DNA from: CAZCBD01 sp964496755
Lineage (GTDB): Bacteria > Bacteroidota > Ignavibacteria > Ignavibacteriales > Melioribacteraceae
Direction of reading: 5' to 3'
NCBI GenBank assembly: GCA_964496755.1
Contig: CAZCBD010000113.1
Location: forward strand, 1 to 9,569
DNA: 9,569 nucleotides
Part shown: positions 1 to 7,459 of the stretch, piece by piece
Layout of the letters: each line of letters starts with the position of its first letter
Numbering within the stretch: position 1 is the first letter of the stretch
Translations under genes and position numbers: made by a program
Notes under the pieces: generated by a model
The model's input: the letters and a program-made list of their open reading frames with translations, nothing else
Database searches by the model: none
What the model was told of the DNA's origin: nothing

Positions 1-111
1 CTCATTATATTAAATTTATCAGAGGTTATTTTTAATTAGGAAATATTAAAATCGGTTTTGTTTTTTTTAATTAAAACACTAATTTGAAACTCACAATTTA
101 TAGGGAATAAA

Positions 112-753
112 ATGAAAAAACTTTTTTTATTATTTGCATTAATTATTCTTGTTTCATGCTCAAACGAAGTTGAAATACCCGAGTGGAAACCTATTCATGC
201 AGATAATTTTTATAGAATTAATACGGCCGATCAATGGAAGTATTATTCCGAACATTCCGGATTAAAAATTGAAAATTACAAATTAATAAATACCGATAAT
301 TTCTTTGCTCTGAAATATTATGAGGATTTGGAATTTGGAAATGTTTCCCTCGAAGCTGAAATATCAATTAGTGAAAACAAACCCACCAAAGGAACTGCCG
401 GATTAATTAACAGATTCTCGGGAAATATTTTTGCTCCCATACAGTTTTATTTTTTCAAACTCGATTTTCAAAACAATTCAATTTCAATTGATAGATTTAA
501 TTCAAACGCAACTCCTAACCAAACAAGTATTGAAAAAATCGATTACCAATTTTCCGCCTCTACCGCATATACTGTTTTATTTAAAGTGGAAGGAAATATC
601 TTAACCGCTACAATTACAAATAAAACCTCCGAGGTTACTACCAAGCTAACAACCACGGTTTCAAATCCAATAGAGAAAGGATATGTAGGATATTTCGGCT
701 CGCTTGTAGATTCTCCCATTGGTTTTGATAATTTGATAATTATGACAAAATAA
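112..753 (+). CDS. Secreted lipoprotein of unknown function
   Basis: This 213-residue protein starts with Lys-Lys, a hydrophobic stretch (about residues 4-14) and a lipobox LVSC with Cys16, so it should be cleaved by signal peptidase II and anchored to a membrane by lipid on Cys16. The mature part alternates short beta strands with polar turns, including a GNVSLEAEISI-like strand, a GTAGLINRF segment and a C-terminal GYVGYFGS...GFDNLII segment. This resembles concanavalin/LamG-like jelly-roll domains such as DUF1080-type proteins. That fold is inferred from the pattern only, and I see no catalytic signature. The ATG is preceded by AGGGA at 102-106, five bases away, which supports the start. 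A loose promoter (TTTG at 57-60, TAATTTG at 80-86, one base short of TAnnTTTG) may lie upstream. It is separated from pstS by 280 bp and has no Pho-box-like repeat of its own, so it is probably not in the phosphate operon. Confidence 0.75.
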   Translation: MKKLFLLFALIILVSCSNEVEIPEWKPIHADNFYRINTADQWKYYSEHSGLKIENYKLINTDNFFALKYYEDLEFGNVSLEAEISISENKPTKGTAGLINRFSGNIFAPIQFYFFKLDFQNNSISIDRFNSNATPNQTSIEKIDYQFSASTAYTVLFKVEGNILTATITNKTSEVTTKLTTTVSNPIEKGYVGYFGSLVDSPIGFDNLIIMTK

Positions 754-778
754 TAGTTTAAGCTTAAAATATTTTAAT

Positions 779-846
779 GGGCAGAACAAACACGACCAAA
801 ATTAGCATCTCTCAAAAAGATAGAATTGTATCTGCCTTTCTTTTTA
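779..846 (+). terminator. Weak candidate terminator after the lipoprotein gene
   Basis: GGCAGA at 780-785 can pair with TCTGCC at 831-836. Inside it, AGATA (818-822) and TATCT (829-833) form a competing 5-bp hairpin with a 6-nt loop. A T-rich run (TTTCTTTTTAT) follows. The stems are short and overlap each other, so this is only a candidate. Confidence 0.2.
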
Positions 847-948
847 TGACTTTAATATCAAATATTTTTAGCACTCCGTAAAACAAAAATTTATTTTTTC
901 GTTATGCTTTTAAAATTACCCCACAATGTTTTTCTAATAGTTTAAGAT

Positions 949-987
949 TTAACAATTCCTTAACATTTACGTAACATTAGCTTAATA
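949..987 (+). promoter_or_regulatory. Putative Pho box: four 11-bp-spaced TTAACA-like repeats
   Basis: The hexamers TTAACA (949-954), TTAACA (960-965), GTAACA (971-976) and TTAATA (982-987) start exactly 11 bp apart, one helical turn each. Direct repeats with 11-bp periodicity are the known binding pattern of PhoB in Proteobacteria, and TT(A/T/C)ACA hexamers with 5-bp spacers are that of Bacillus PhoP. The array ends 9 bp before a promoter-like TAATTTTG and lies about 45 bp upstream of the pstS ATG. That is where an activator replacing a -35 element would bind. The regulator itself is not in this window. Confidence 0.7.
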
Positions 988-996
988 TCCCCTTTT

Positions 997-1004
997 TAAT
1001 TTTG
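997..1004 (+). promoter_or_regulatory. Candidate -7 promoter element of the pst operon
   Basis: TAATTTTG matches the Bacteroidota primary-sigma -7 consensus TAnnTTTG exactly. It follows the last Pho-box repeat by 9 bp and leaves about a 29-nt gap to the pstS ATG. No clear TTTG -33 element is visible, which fits an activator-dependent promoter. In an AT-rich genome such a match can arise by chance, and overlapping sigma-70-like hexamers (TTTAAT 995-1000) are also possible. Confidence 0.45.
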
Positions 1005-1033
1005 TTTATCACAAAATTCAAATGGAGAAAAAT

Positions 1034-1996
1034 ATGTTACGCAAAACAACCACATTAATTCTTTTTGTTTTATTAACATTGTAATTAAATGCTCAGACAG
1101 TTGAAGTTGAAAATCTTTTGCCTCATTACAAAAAAGTTAGTGGTATTTCCGGTAACTTAAATAGTATTGGGTCGGATACAATGAACAACTTATTGGCTCT
1201 ATGGTTAGAAGCATTCAAAAAATATTATCCGAATGTAAATATCCAAATAGAAGGCAAAGGAAGTTCTACGGCTCCACCGGCTTTAATTAGTGGAACTTCC
1301 GAATTAGGCCCAATGTCTCGCAAAATGAAAAATGAAGAAATAGATAAGTTTGAAAAAAAATTCGGTTACAAACCCACAAGAATTGAAACAAGCCTTGATG
1401 CATTGGCTGTATATGTTAATAAGGACAATCCGATTAAAGGCTTATCAATGGAACAATTAGACGGAATTTTCTCGAAAACCCATAAAAGCGGACACAAAAA
1501 TGTAACCCTATGGGGCGAATTAGGTTTAACGGGTAAATGGTCAAAAAAGAAAATTAGTATTTACGGAAGGAACTCAGCATCAGGCACTTACGGCTACTTC
1601 AAGAAACATGCTCTATTTAAAGGAGATTATAAAAATACCGTAAAAGAACAACCGGGCTCTGCATCAGTTGTACAAGCAGTAACTAATGATAAATATTCCA
1701 TAGGCTACAGTGGCGTTGGCTATAAAACTTCCGGAGTTAGAATTGTTCCTCTTGCAAAAAAGAAAGGAGAAAAATTCTATGATGGTTTTTATAAAAATGT
1801 TTTAAGCGGAAAATATCCTTTAAGTCGATTTTTATATATCTACATAAATAAAAAACCTAATGAAAGTTTAACTCCATTATTAAAAGAATTTTTGAAGTTT
1901 GTTTTAAGCTATGAAGGTCAAGCAATTGTTATTAAAGACGGTTACTTACCTCTTCCGGCAAAAGTTGTTTACAAAAATTTAAAAGTACTTAAATAA
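1034..1996 (+). CDS. pstS: Phosphate-binding protein PstS, interrupted by an in-frame stop in its signal peptide
   Basis: PstS is the periplasmic phosphate-binding component of the PstSCAB transporter. Starting at ATG 1034 (GGAG at 1024-1027, 6-nt spacing), codons 1-21 form a typical signal peptide: Lys4 after Arg3, a Thr/Leu/Val/Phe core, and Leu-Asn-Ala before Gln. Codon 17 (1082-1084), however, is TAA. The frame is the same on both sides, so this is a substitution-type lesion and not an indel. The mature part is intact and carries the family's binding-site segments: GSDT at codons 46-49, EGKGSST at 73-79 and NSASGTY at 180-186, plus the APPALISGTSELGPMSRKM block shared with Pseudomonas-type PstS. 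The only other in-frame start is TTG at 1118. It has no Shine-Dalgarno sequence and would give a 292-residue protein without a signal peptide, so it could not reach the periplasm. It is first in the operon, directly behind the Pho box. The family call is secure, but whether the gene is functional is open. Confidence 0.9.
1082..1084 (+). other. In-frame TAA inside the pstS signal peptide
   Basis: Reading from ATG 1034, the hydrophobic core ends Leu-Leu-Thr-Leu, then TAA, then Leu-Asn-Ala-Gln, and continues straight into mature PstS. A single base change back to TTA (Leu), TCA (Ser) or CAA (Gln) would restore an uninterrupted export signal. A sequencing error, a recent nonsense mutation and readthrough are all possible. 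Confidence 0.85.
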
Positions 1997-2011
1997 TATT
2001 TCTTCTGCTAC

Positions 2012-2015
2012 GGGA
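2012..2015 (+). promoter_or_regulatory. Shine-Dalgarno that favours the second pstC ATG
   Basis: GGGA lies 2 nt before ATG 2018 but 8 nt before the in-frame ATG 2024. The usual spacing favours 2024. The two choices differ by only two residues. Confidence 0.5.
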
Positions 2016-2023
2016 AAATGGTA

Positions 2024-4246
2024 ATGAATAATTCAAATAAAAATAAGACTGCTCACAAAAGAGCAGTCCTATTTGATAAAATTGCAAAACTAGTAATCAA
2101 AGGTGGTGGAATATCTATCATTATTGCCGTTATCGGGATCTTGGTTTTTATTCTTGCCGAAGGTTTGCCTTTGTTGTTTGATGCTAAAATTAACGAATCA
2201 AATAAAATAACATTAAAAAATAGGATTTTGCTTTCGGGAGTTGATGAATACCAAAAAATTGTTTGGGTTTTAACCTCCGATAAAACTCTTGAATTCATCA
2301 ATCTTGAGAAAAATAAAAAAATAAGTTCTTTTAAGTTAATGCAAATTGGCAATAGCAAAATATATTCCGCTTCTCTAAATCTACAGCAAAACAGTATTGC
2401 TGTTGGTTTAGACTCGGGCAAGGTTGCATTCTATAATTTATCTTTCAATGTATCTTTCGATAATTCCGACCAAAGAATAATTACACCAAATCCTCGGTTC
2501 AATGAAATCATAAAAATCGATAATGCAATTAACCCTATTAATAAACTTCAAATAGCGACTGATGACAATGGTAATAAAACCATGCTTGCTGAAATAAATA
2601 GAAAATATTTTATCGTTTCCGAAAAAATTGAAACTTCCATTCTTGGCGACACAAATAAAATAATCGTACAAAATCCACTTAATCAAAACATTTCTAAAAT
2701 TAAATTCGGAAATTTTTTATTGGATCATGTGGGGAAAAGGTTATTTGGAATTGCAAATGGAAATCGGATTTACTCTTTTCAAATTAATGATGATGCAGAA
2801 TTAGAATTAATAACAACTAAACAGCTAAATCTTACTTCCGATGAAAAAATTTCAGCTACTTGTATTTTATTGGGAAGCCAATCTTTGATTGTGGGCACAA
2901 CCAAAGGAAATCTTTTTTCATACGTAATAACAAACAATAACGGAAAATACAATTTAACCCAAAGTCATAAATTCGATTCAATGACAAGCGAAATCAAAAA
3001 AATTATTTCCTCGAAAAGGAGAAAAGAATTCCTTGTTTCAGATAAACTGAATAATCTTAATCTATATTTTTTAACAAGTGAAAAACTGTTATTCAATCGG
3101 AAAATTAAAAGTGCAAAAATTGAAGAAATCAGATTTGCTCCTAAATCCGACGGAATGCTTGTAAGGCTAAGCAATGATAAATTAATTAATTTTCAAATTG
3201 AAAATCCTCATCCTGAAACCAGTCTAAAAACATTGTTCGGAAAAATTCTATACGAAGGATATTCGAAACCGGAATATAGTTGGCAATCTACAGGGGGTGA
3301 CGATTCATTTGAATCTAAATTGAACCTAATACCTTTAATTTACGGTACATTAAAAGGCACATTTTATGCAATGCTGTTTGCGGTCCCTTTAGCATTACTG
3401 GGCGCCTTTTATACCAGTACATTTGCACATCCGAAAATTAAAAATAAAGTGAAACCGATAGTTGAATTAATGTCGGCTTTGCCCAGTGTAGTAATCGGAT
3501 TTTTAGCAGGTATTTGGCTTGCCCCCGAATTGGAAAGAAATTTTTCAGGCTTCATATTGCTTTTATTTATTGAACCTTTAATGATAATTTTCGCTGTTTT
3601 TTTGTGGCAGAAATTTAGTATTCTTAACAATAAAGTTAAGGCCGGATATGAATTATTGTTAATCATTCCTTTCCTTATCTTAGGTTCATATATTGCTTTG
3701 GAATTAGGCCCTTACTTTGAATCCATCTTTTGGGGAACTGATTTCAGAAGTTTTTTGGAAAGTAAATTTCAAATTACATATGACCAACGAAACAGCATTG
3801 TAGTAGGGTTTGCAATGGGTTTTGCCGTTATTCCAATTATTTTCACTATTTGTGAAGATTCAATTTCAACCGTACCGGAAAGTTTAACTTCAGCTTCGCT
3901 TGCACTTGGTGCCAATAAATGGCAAACAGGTATTAGAGTTGTATTACCAACAGCAAGTCCGGGTATTTTTTCAGCAATTATGATCGGCTTTGGCCGTGCA
4001 ATTGGCGAAACAATGATAGTTCTAATGGCAACGGGCAATACACCAATTATGAGTATGAATCCTTTTAACGGTATGCGAACACTTTCTGCAAATATAGCTG
4101 TTGAAATTCCGGAAGCTCCATTTCACGGTACATTATATCGGGTTTTGTTTGTTTCCGCAGCGTTGCTTTTCATTTTAACTTTTTTAATAAACACTATTGC
4201 CGAATTGGTTAGGCAACGTTTAAGAAAAAAATACATGCATGTTTAA
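2024..4246 (+). CDS. pstC: Phosphate ABC transporter permease PstC, long form with extracytoplasmic domain
   Basis: PstC is one of the two membrane subunits that form the phosphate channel. From ATG 2024 it has 740 residues, against roughly 300-320 for a compact PstC. One membrane helix (about residues 29-50) is followed by about 375 extracytoplasmic residues containing repeated strand patterns of the type ...IAVGLDSGKVAFYN... and ...LIVGTTKGNLFSYV.... These look like blades of a beta-propeller, an inference from pattern. The permease domain begins near residue 432 (LIPLIYGTLKGTF) and includes the EAA-type loop that contacts the ATPase (EDSISTVPESLTSASLALG, from about 611) and the PstC-like GRAIGETM (657-664). 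Two extra hydrophobic segments with a loop (about 505-590) sit between the first helices and the EAA loop. Long PstC forms are known in Pseudomonas and Vibrio. It lies 27 nt after pstS and 12 nt before pstA. ATG 2018 is the alternative start. Confidence 0.93.
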   Translation: MNNSNKNKTAHKRAVLFDKIAKLVIKGGGISIIIAVIGILVFILAEGLPLLFDAKINESNKITLKNRILLSGVDEYQKIVWVLTSDKTLEFINLEKNKKISSFKLMQIGNSKIYSASLNLQQNSIAVGLDSGKVAFYNLSFNVSFDNSDQRIITPNPRFNEIIKIDNAINPINKLQIATDDNGNKTMLAEINRKYFIVSEKIETSILGDTNKIIVQNPLNQNISKIKFGNFLLDHVGKRLFGIANGNRIYSFQINDDAELELITTKQLNLTSDEKISATCILLGSQSLIVGTTKGNLFSYVITNNNGKYNLTQSHKFDSMTSEIKKIISSKRRKEFLVSDKLNNLNLYFLTSEKLLFNRKIKSAKIEEIRFAPKSDGMLVRLSNDKLINFQIENPHPETSLKTLFGKILYEGYSKPEYSWQSTGGDDSFESKLNLIPLIYGTLKGTFYAMLFAVPLALLGAFYTSTFAHPKIKNKVKPIVELMSALPSVVIGFLAGIWLAPELERNFSGFILLLFIEPLMIIFAVFLWQKFSILNNKVKAGYELLLIIPFLILGSYIALELGPYFESIFWGTDFRSFLESKFQITYDQRNSIVVGFAMGFAVIPIIFTICEDSISTVPESLTSASLALGANKWQTGIRVVLPTASPGIFSAIMIGFGRAIGETMIVLMATGNTPIMSMNPFNGMRTLSANIAVEIPEAPFHGTLYRVLFVSAALLFILTFLINTIAELVRQRLRKKYMHV

Positions 4247-4249
4247 TTT

Positions 4250-4254
4250 GAGGA
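4250..4254 (+). promoter_or_regulatory. Shine-Dalgarno supporting a TTG start for pstA
   Basis: GAGGA, the strongest ribosome-binding site in the operon, sits 4 nt before TTG 4259. The next in-frame ATG lies inside the first membrane helix, so TTG is the best start. Confidence 0.65.
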
Positions 4255-4258
4255 TCAG

Positions 4259-5866
4259 TTGAAACTATTTACAGAATTTTTCAAAAAAGGTAATATTTAT
4301 ATTTGGTTTACCGGCCTTGCATTAGCAATAACAATAGTTATGATTACCGGATTACTTTTGTTGGTTTTTGTTCAAGGAATAGATTATTACTTTCCAGCAA
4401 AAACAGTTAAAATTATTACTAAGAACGGAGAAAAATACGTAGCTCAAATAAAAGAAGAAGAAACAATAAAAACCGACAGCATTTCATATAAACGCATAAA
4501 ATTTAAAATTGCAAATAGAGACTTTTACGGATTGGATTATAAATGGATATCCGAAAATGAAATTGACACAATGTTCGAAGCAAACAATGCTTTTATCATT
4601 GAACGAAATGAATTCGGTAATTTTCACGGATATATTAAAAGGATTTTTGAAAATAATAAAGTTGTAAACTATTCGAATGAAAATAGAGCTTATCTGGATT
4701 CCCTGCTTAATTACGTTAGTAACTTACGAGATGAATTAAAAGATATTGAAAAAAATAAAATCGGTGCTATCAATTACCAAATAAATAACTATGAAAAAAA
4801 GATTAGAGAATTAAAAAATAAAAGCCAACAGCATAAATCAAAATATTTTGCGAATCAAATTGAATTGGAAAAAGTAAAATATTCAATTTTGGAAAAAAAA
4901 GTTGATTCACTAAGAAACGTAGCCAACAATTTTAGAATTGAACTTTCCACCGCCGATTCAAATACTACTATTATTCCACTGATCAATATCGTAAATCTTT
5001 ATAACCCAAATAAGATGAACTTTTTTGATGACACGATATTTATAATAAATAAAATTTATAATTTCATAACCGATGATCCGCGAGAATCAAATACCGAAGG
5101 TGGTATTTTCCCTGCAATTTTCGGTACAATTCTAATGGTCATTTTAATGAGTCTTGCAGCCGTACCGTTTGGCGTAATGGCCGCAATATATTTAAGAGAA
5201 TATGCAAAACAAGGTGTGTTGGTTCAATTCATTAGAATTGCCGTAAACAATTTAGCCGGTGTTCCATCAATAGTATTCGGTGTATTCGGCCTTGGTTTTT
5301 TTATCTACACAATCGGCGGAACAATTGATAAGCTTTTTTATCCTGAAATACTACCAACACCAACCTGGGGCACGGGTGGTATTTTATGGGCATCTCTAAC
5401 ATTAGCTTTATTAACGGTACCTGTTGTTATTGTATCGACAGAAGAAGCAATTGCCTCAATACCACGAGGCATCCGCGAAGCTGCGCTTGCATTGGGAAGC
5501 ACAAAGTGGCAAGTAATAAAAAAAATTATTCTGCCTGCATCTACCCCCGGAATTTTAACCGGAATTATTTTGGCAATGGCCCGAGGTGCCGGCGAAGTTG
5601 CTCCTTTAATGATTACCGGTGTGGTTAAACTTGCTCCTAATCTGCCATTGGACCGGCACTTCCCTTTCTTTCACTTGGACAGAAAGTTTATGCATCTTGG
5701 TTTTCATATCTACGATGTTGGCTTTCAATCTCCCAATATTGAAGCCGCTTTGCCAATGGTATATATGACTACTCTACTATTAATATTTATTGTTGTGCTA
5801 CTTAATATTTCTGCTATGCTACTAAGAAACAAACTAAGAAAAAAATATAAATCATCAACATTCTAA
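4259..5866 (+). CDS. pstA: Phosphate ABC transporter permease PstA, long form with coiled-coil extracytoplasmic domain
   Basis: PstA pairs with PstC to form the phosphate translocation path in the inner membrane. This version has 535 residues, against about 280-300 for a compact PstA. The order is: membrane helix (about 14-37), an extracytoplasmic domain to about 275, then the permease. The extra domain contains a Lys/Glu/Leu-rich stretch (about 144-228) that reads as a long coiled coil, probably an antiparallel hairpin. The permease starts near GGIFPAIFGT (about 281) and contains the ATPase-docking loop EEAIASIPRGIREAALALG (from 395) and the PstA-like GAGEVAP (443-449). Extended PstA proteins with an N-terminal DUF3333-type region occur in Pseudomonas. 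Whether this domain is homologous I cannot tell by eye. The start is TTG with a good GAGGA. The stop codon overlaps the pstB ATG by 1 nt (TAATG), implying coupled translation. Confidence 0.93.
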   Translation: MKLFTEFFKKGNIYIWFTGLALAITIVMITGLLLLVFVQGIDYYFPAKTVKIITKNGEKYVAQIKEEETIKTDSISYKRIKFKIANRDFYGLDYKWISENEIDTMFEANNAFIIERNEFGNFHGYIKRIFENNKVVNYSNENRAYLDSLLNYVSNLRDELKDIEKNKIGAINYQINNYEKKIRELKNKSQQHKSKYFANQIELEKVKYSILEKKVDSLRNVANNFRIELSTADSNTTIIPLINIVNLYNPNKMNFFDDTIFIINKIYNFITDDPRESNTEGGIFPAIFGTILMVILMSLAAVPFGVMAAIYLREYAKQGVLVQFIRIAVNNLAGVPSIVFGVFGLGFFIYTIGGTIDKLFYPEILPTPTWGTGGILWASLTLALLTVPVVIVSTEEAIASIPRGIREAALALGSTKWQVIKKIILPASTPGILTGIILAMARGAGEVAPLMITGVVKLAPNLPLDRHFPFFHLDRKFMHLGFHIYDVGFQSPNIEAALPMVYMTTLLLIFIVVLLNISAMLLRNKLRKKYKSSTF

Positions 5867-6732
5867 TGAGCTTTGAATTGGAAAATTATATTGAATATCA
5901 AAAAAGACTAAATCAATTACTTGATCAGCCTTTAGAAAGTTTTGACAACCTAAAGAATAATTGTTTGACTAAAAAAAGTAAAATTAAAGTCTCCGATCTA
6001 AATTTTTATTACGGAACAAAACAAGCCCTAAAAAACATAAATATCGAAATACCCGAAAAAAAAGTTACCGCTTTTATTGGCCCATCGGGATGCGGTAAAT
6101 CAACATTTCTAAGAATTATTAACAGAATGAATGATTTGGTTGAAAACTCAAAAATTGAAGGTACTATCTCTATTGATAACCAAAATATTTACAACAAAAA
6201 TTTAGATGTGGTTGAACTAAGAAAAAAAGTAGGAATGATATTCCAAAAATCAAATCCTTTTCCCAAATCAATTTTTGAAAATGTTGCTTATGGTTTACGA
6301 GTGAACGGAATGTTTAGGAGCGATAAAAAGGGATTAAAAAACAAAGTAAAGGAAAGCTTAAAACAAGCTGCTCTTTGGGAGGAAGTTAAGGACAGGCTCG
6401 ATGAATCTGCACTCGGTTTATCCGGAGGCCAACAACAAAGGCTTTGCATAGCTCGTGCACTTGCCATTGAACCGGAAATTCTTCTGATGGATGAACCGGC
6501 CAGCGCTTTGGATCCTATAAGTACTTCAAAAATTGAAGAGCTTATTTATAATCTCAAACATAAGTACACAATAGTTATTGTTACACATAATATGCAACAA
6601 GCATCCAGAGTTAGCGACTATACCGCTTTTTTTTACTTAGGCGAGTTAATTGAATTTGCAAAAACAAAAACAATCTTCACATATCCTTCTAAAAGACAAA
6701 CTGAAGAATATATAAGCGGAAGATTTGGTTAA
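5866..6732 (+). CDS. pstB: Phosphate ABC transporter ATP-binding protein PstB
   Basis: PstB is the cytoplasmic ATPase that powers PstCA. All nucleotide-binding motifs are intact in 288 residues: Walker A GPSGCGKST (72-80), Q-loop Gln127, signature LSGGQQQR (185-192), Walker B ILLMDEP (205-211), D-loop SALD (213-216) and switch His241. NRMNDL after Walker A and FQKSNPFPKSI at the Q-loop are PstB-specific, separating it from other ABC ATPases. It carries about 30 more N-terminal residues than the 257-residue E. coli protein, rich in Leu, Asn and Lys. No Met occurs between residue 1 and the ATPase core, so the extension is real unless a non-ATG start is used. I see no Shine-Dalgarno in the preceding A-rich end of pstA. 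Initiation probably depends on the TAATG overlap with the pstA stop. Confidence 0.97.
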   Translation: MSFELENYIEYQKRLNQLLDQPLESFDNLKNNCLTKKSKIKVSDLNFYYGTKQALKNINIEIPEKKVTAFIGPSGCGKSTFLRIINRMNDLVENSKIEGTISIDNQNIYNKNLDVVELRKKVGMIFQKSNPFPKSIFENVAYGLRVNGMFRSDKKGLKNKVKESLKQAALWEEVKDRLDESALGLSGGQQQRLCIARALAIEPEILLMDEPASALDPISTSKIEELIYNLKHKYTIVIVTHNMQQASRVSDYTAFFYLGELIEFAKTKTIFTYPSKRQTEEYISGRFG

Positions 6733-6745
6733 ACAGGGATAAATT

Positions 6746-7429
6746 ATGAACAAACATTTTGACAATCAGTTGGAAAAACTTAAAAAGCAAATTATTAAAA
6801 TGACTTCTCTTGTTTTTAAACAAGTGAAAAATGTTTTTATTGCCACAGAAAATCACGATGCTACATTATCGGTTAACATTATTTCGAACGAAAATGAAGT
6901 TAATAAAATCGATCTGAAAATTGATAAATTATGCTTGCAGTTAGTTGTACTAAATCAACCCGTAGCTTACGATTTAAGATTTATCTTTGCGGCAATCACC
7001 ATTAATGGCAGCTTGGAACGCATTGGCGACCTGGCCGCCAATATAGCAAAGGGCGTTTTAACATCAAAATATTCAATGAAAGAACTTGAGTTAATAAACT
7101 TTAGTGAATTGAAAAATATTGTTCTGGACATGCTTACTTATTCCACAGAAGCTTTTATTCAACAAAGTGAACAACTTTCTAAAAAGGTTTTTAGTCTTGA
7201 AAAAAAATTGAATGAGCTTAAAGATAAGGCTTCGGATAGTATTAAAAAATTTGCGGTTTCTAATCCCGAAAAAATAAATTCCGTTTTTTTTCTTTACGAT
7301 CTAATCCATTCTTTGGAAAGAATTGGCGATTTAACTACAAACATAGTTGAAGATGTTTATTTCACAATTAAAGCCCAAAATATAAGACATAAATATGAAA
7401 ATATTTTTTTCAACATAAATGAAGAGTAA
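6746..7429 (+). CDS. phoU: Phosphate-signalling protein PhoU
   Basis: PhoU is a peripheral cytoplasmic regulator that links the Pst transporter to the PhoR/PhoB two-component system and keeps the Pho regulon off when phosphate is plentiful. The 227-residue protein is nearly all helical and shows the family's two-fold repeat. ERIGDLAAN (91-99) and ERIGDLTTN (191-199) are the two metal-binding E(R)xGD motifs at equivalent places in the two three-helix bundles, exactly 100 residues apart. ATG 6746 has AGGGA at 6735-6739, 6 nt away. It lies 13 nt after pstB, the usual order, and its stop is followed within about 30 nt by the porin start. No phoR or phoB is nearby, so its partners must be encoded elsewhere. 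Confidence 0.95.
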   Translation: MNKHFDNQLEKLKKQIIKMTSLVFKQVKNVFIATENHDATLSVNIISNENEVNKIDLKIDKLCLQLVVLNQPVAYDLRFIFAAITINGSLERIGDLAANIAKGVLTSKYSMKELELINFSELKNIVLDMLTYSTEAFIQQSEQLSKKVFSLEKKLNELKDKASDSIKKFAVSNPEKINSVFFLYDLIHSLERIGDLTTNIVEDVYFTIKAQNIRHKYENIFFNINEE

Positions 7430-7450
7430 ATGTTTTTTAATAACCAATAT

Positions 7451-7454
7451 GGAG
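7451..7454 (+). promoter_or_regulatory. Shine-Dalgarno that sets the porin start at 7460
   Basis: GGAG lies 5 nt before ATG 7460, directly ahead of a standard signal peptide. The in-frame ATG at 7430 abuts the phoU stop, has no such site, and would put ten polar residues before the signal peptide. Confidence 0.7.
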
Positions 7455-7459
7455 TAATA

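Noticed and set aside
757..768. Perfect 12-bp palindrome TTTAAGCTTAAA just after the lipoprotein stop
   Set aside because: It has no loop, is AT-rich and occurs once. Chance is sufficient, and it is not a usable terminator stem.
1118..1996. TTG 1118 as the true pstS start
   Set aside because: It has no Shine-Dalgarno, leaves no export signal, and ignores a complete signal peptide in the same frame immediately upstream.
2053..4038. Several minus strand reading frames within pstC
   Set aside because: They are antisense to a gene with clear permease motifs and show no independent coding signal.
7430..7459. ATG 7430 as the porin start
   Set aside because: It would add ten polar residues before the signal peptide, and the good GGAG is placed for ATG 7460.
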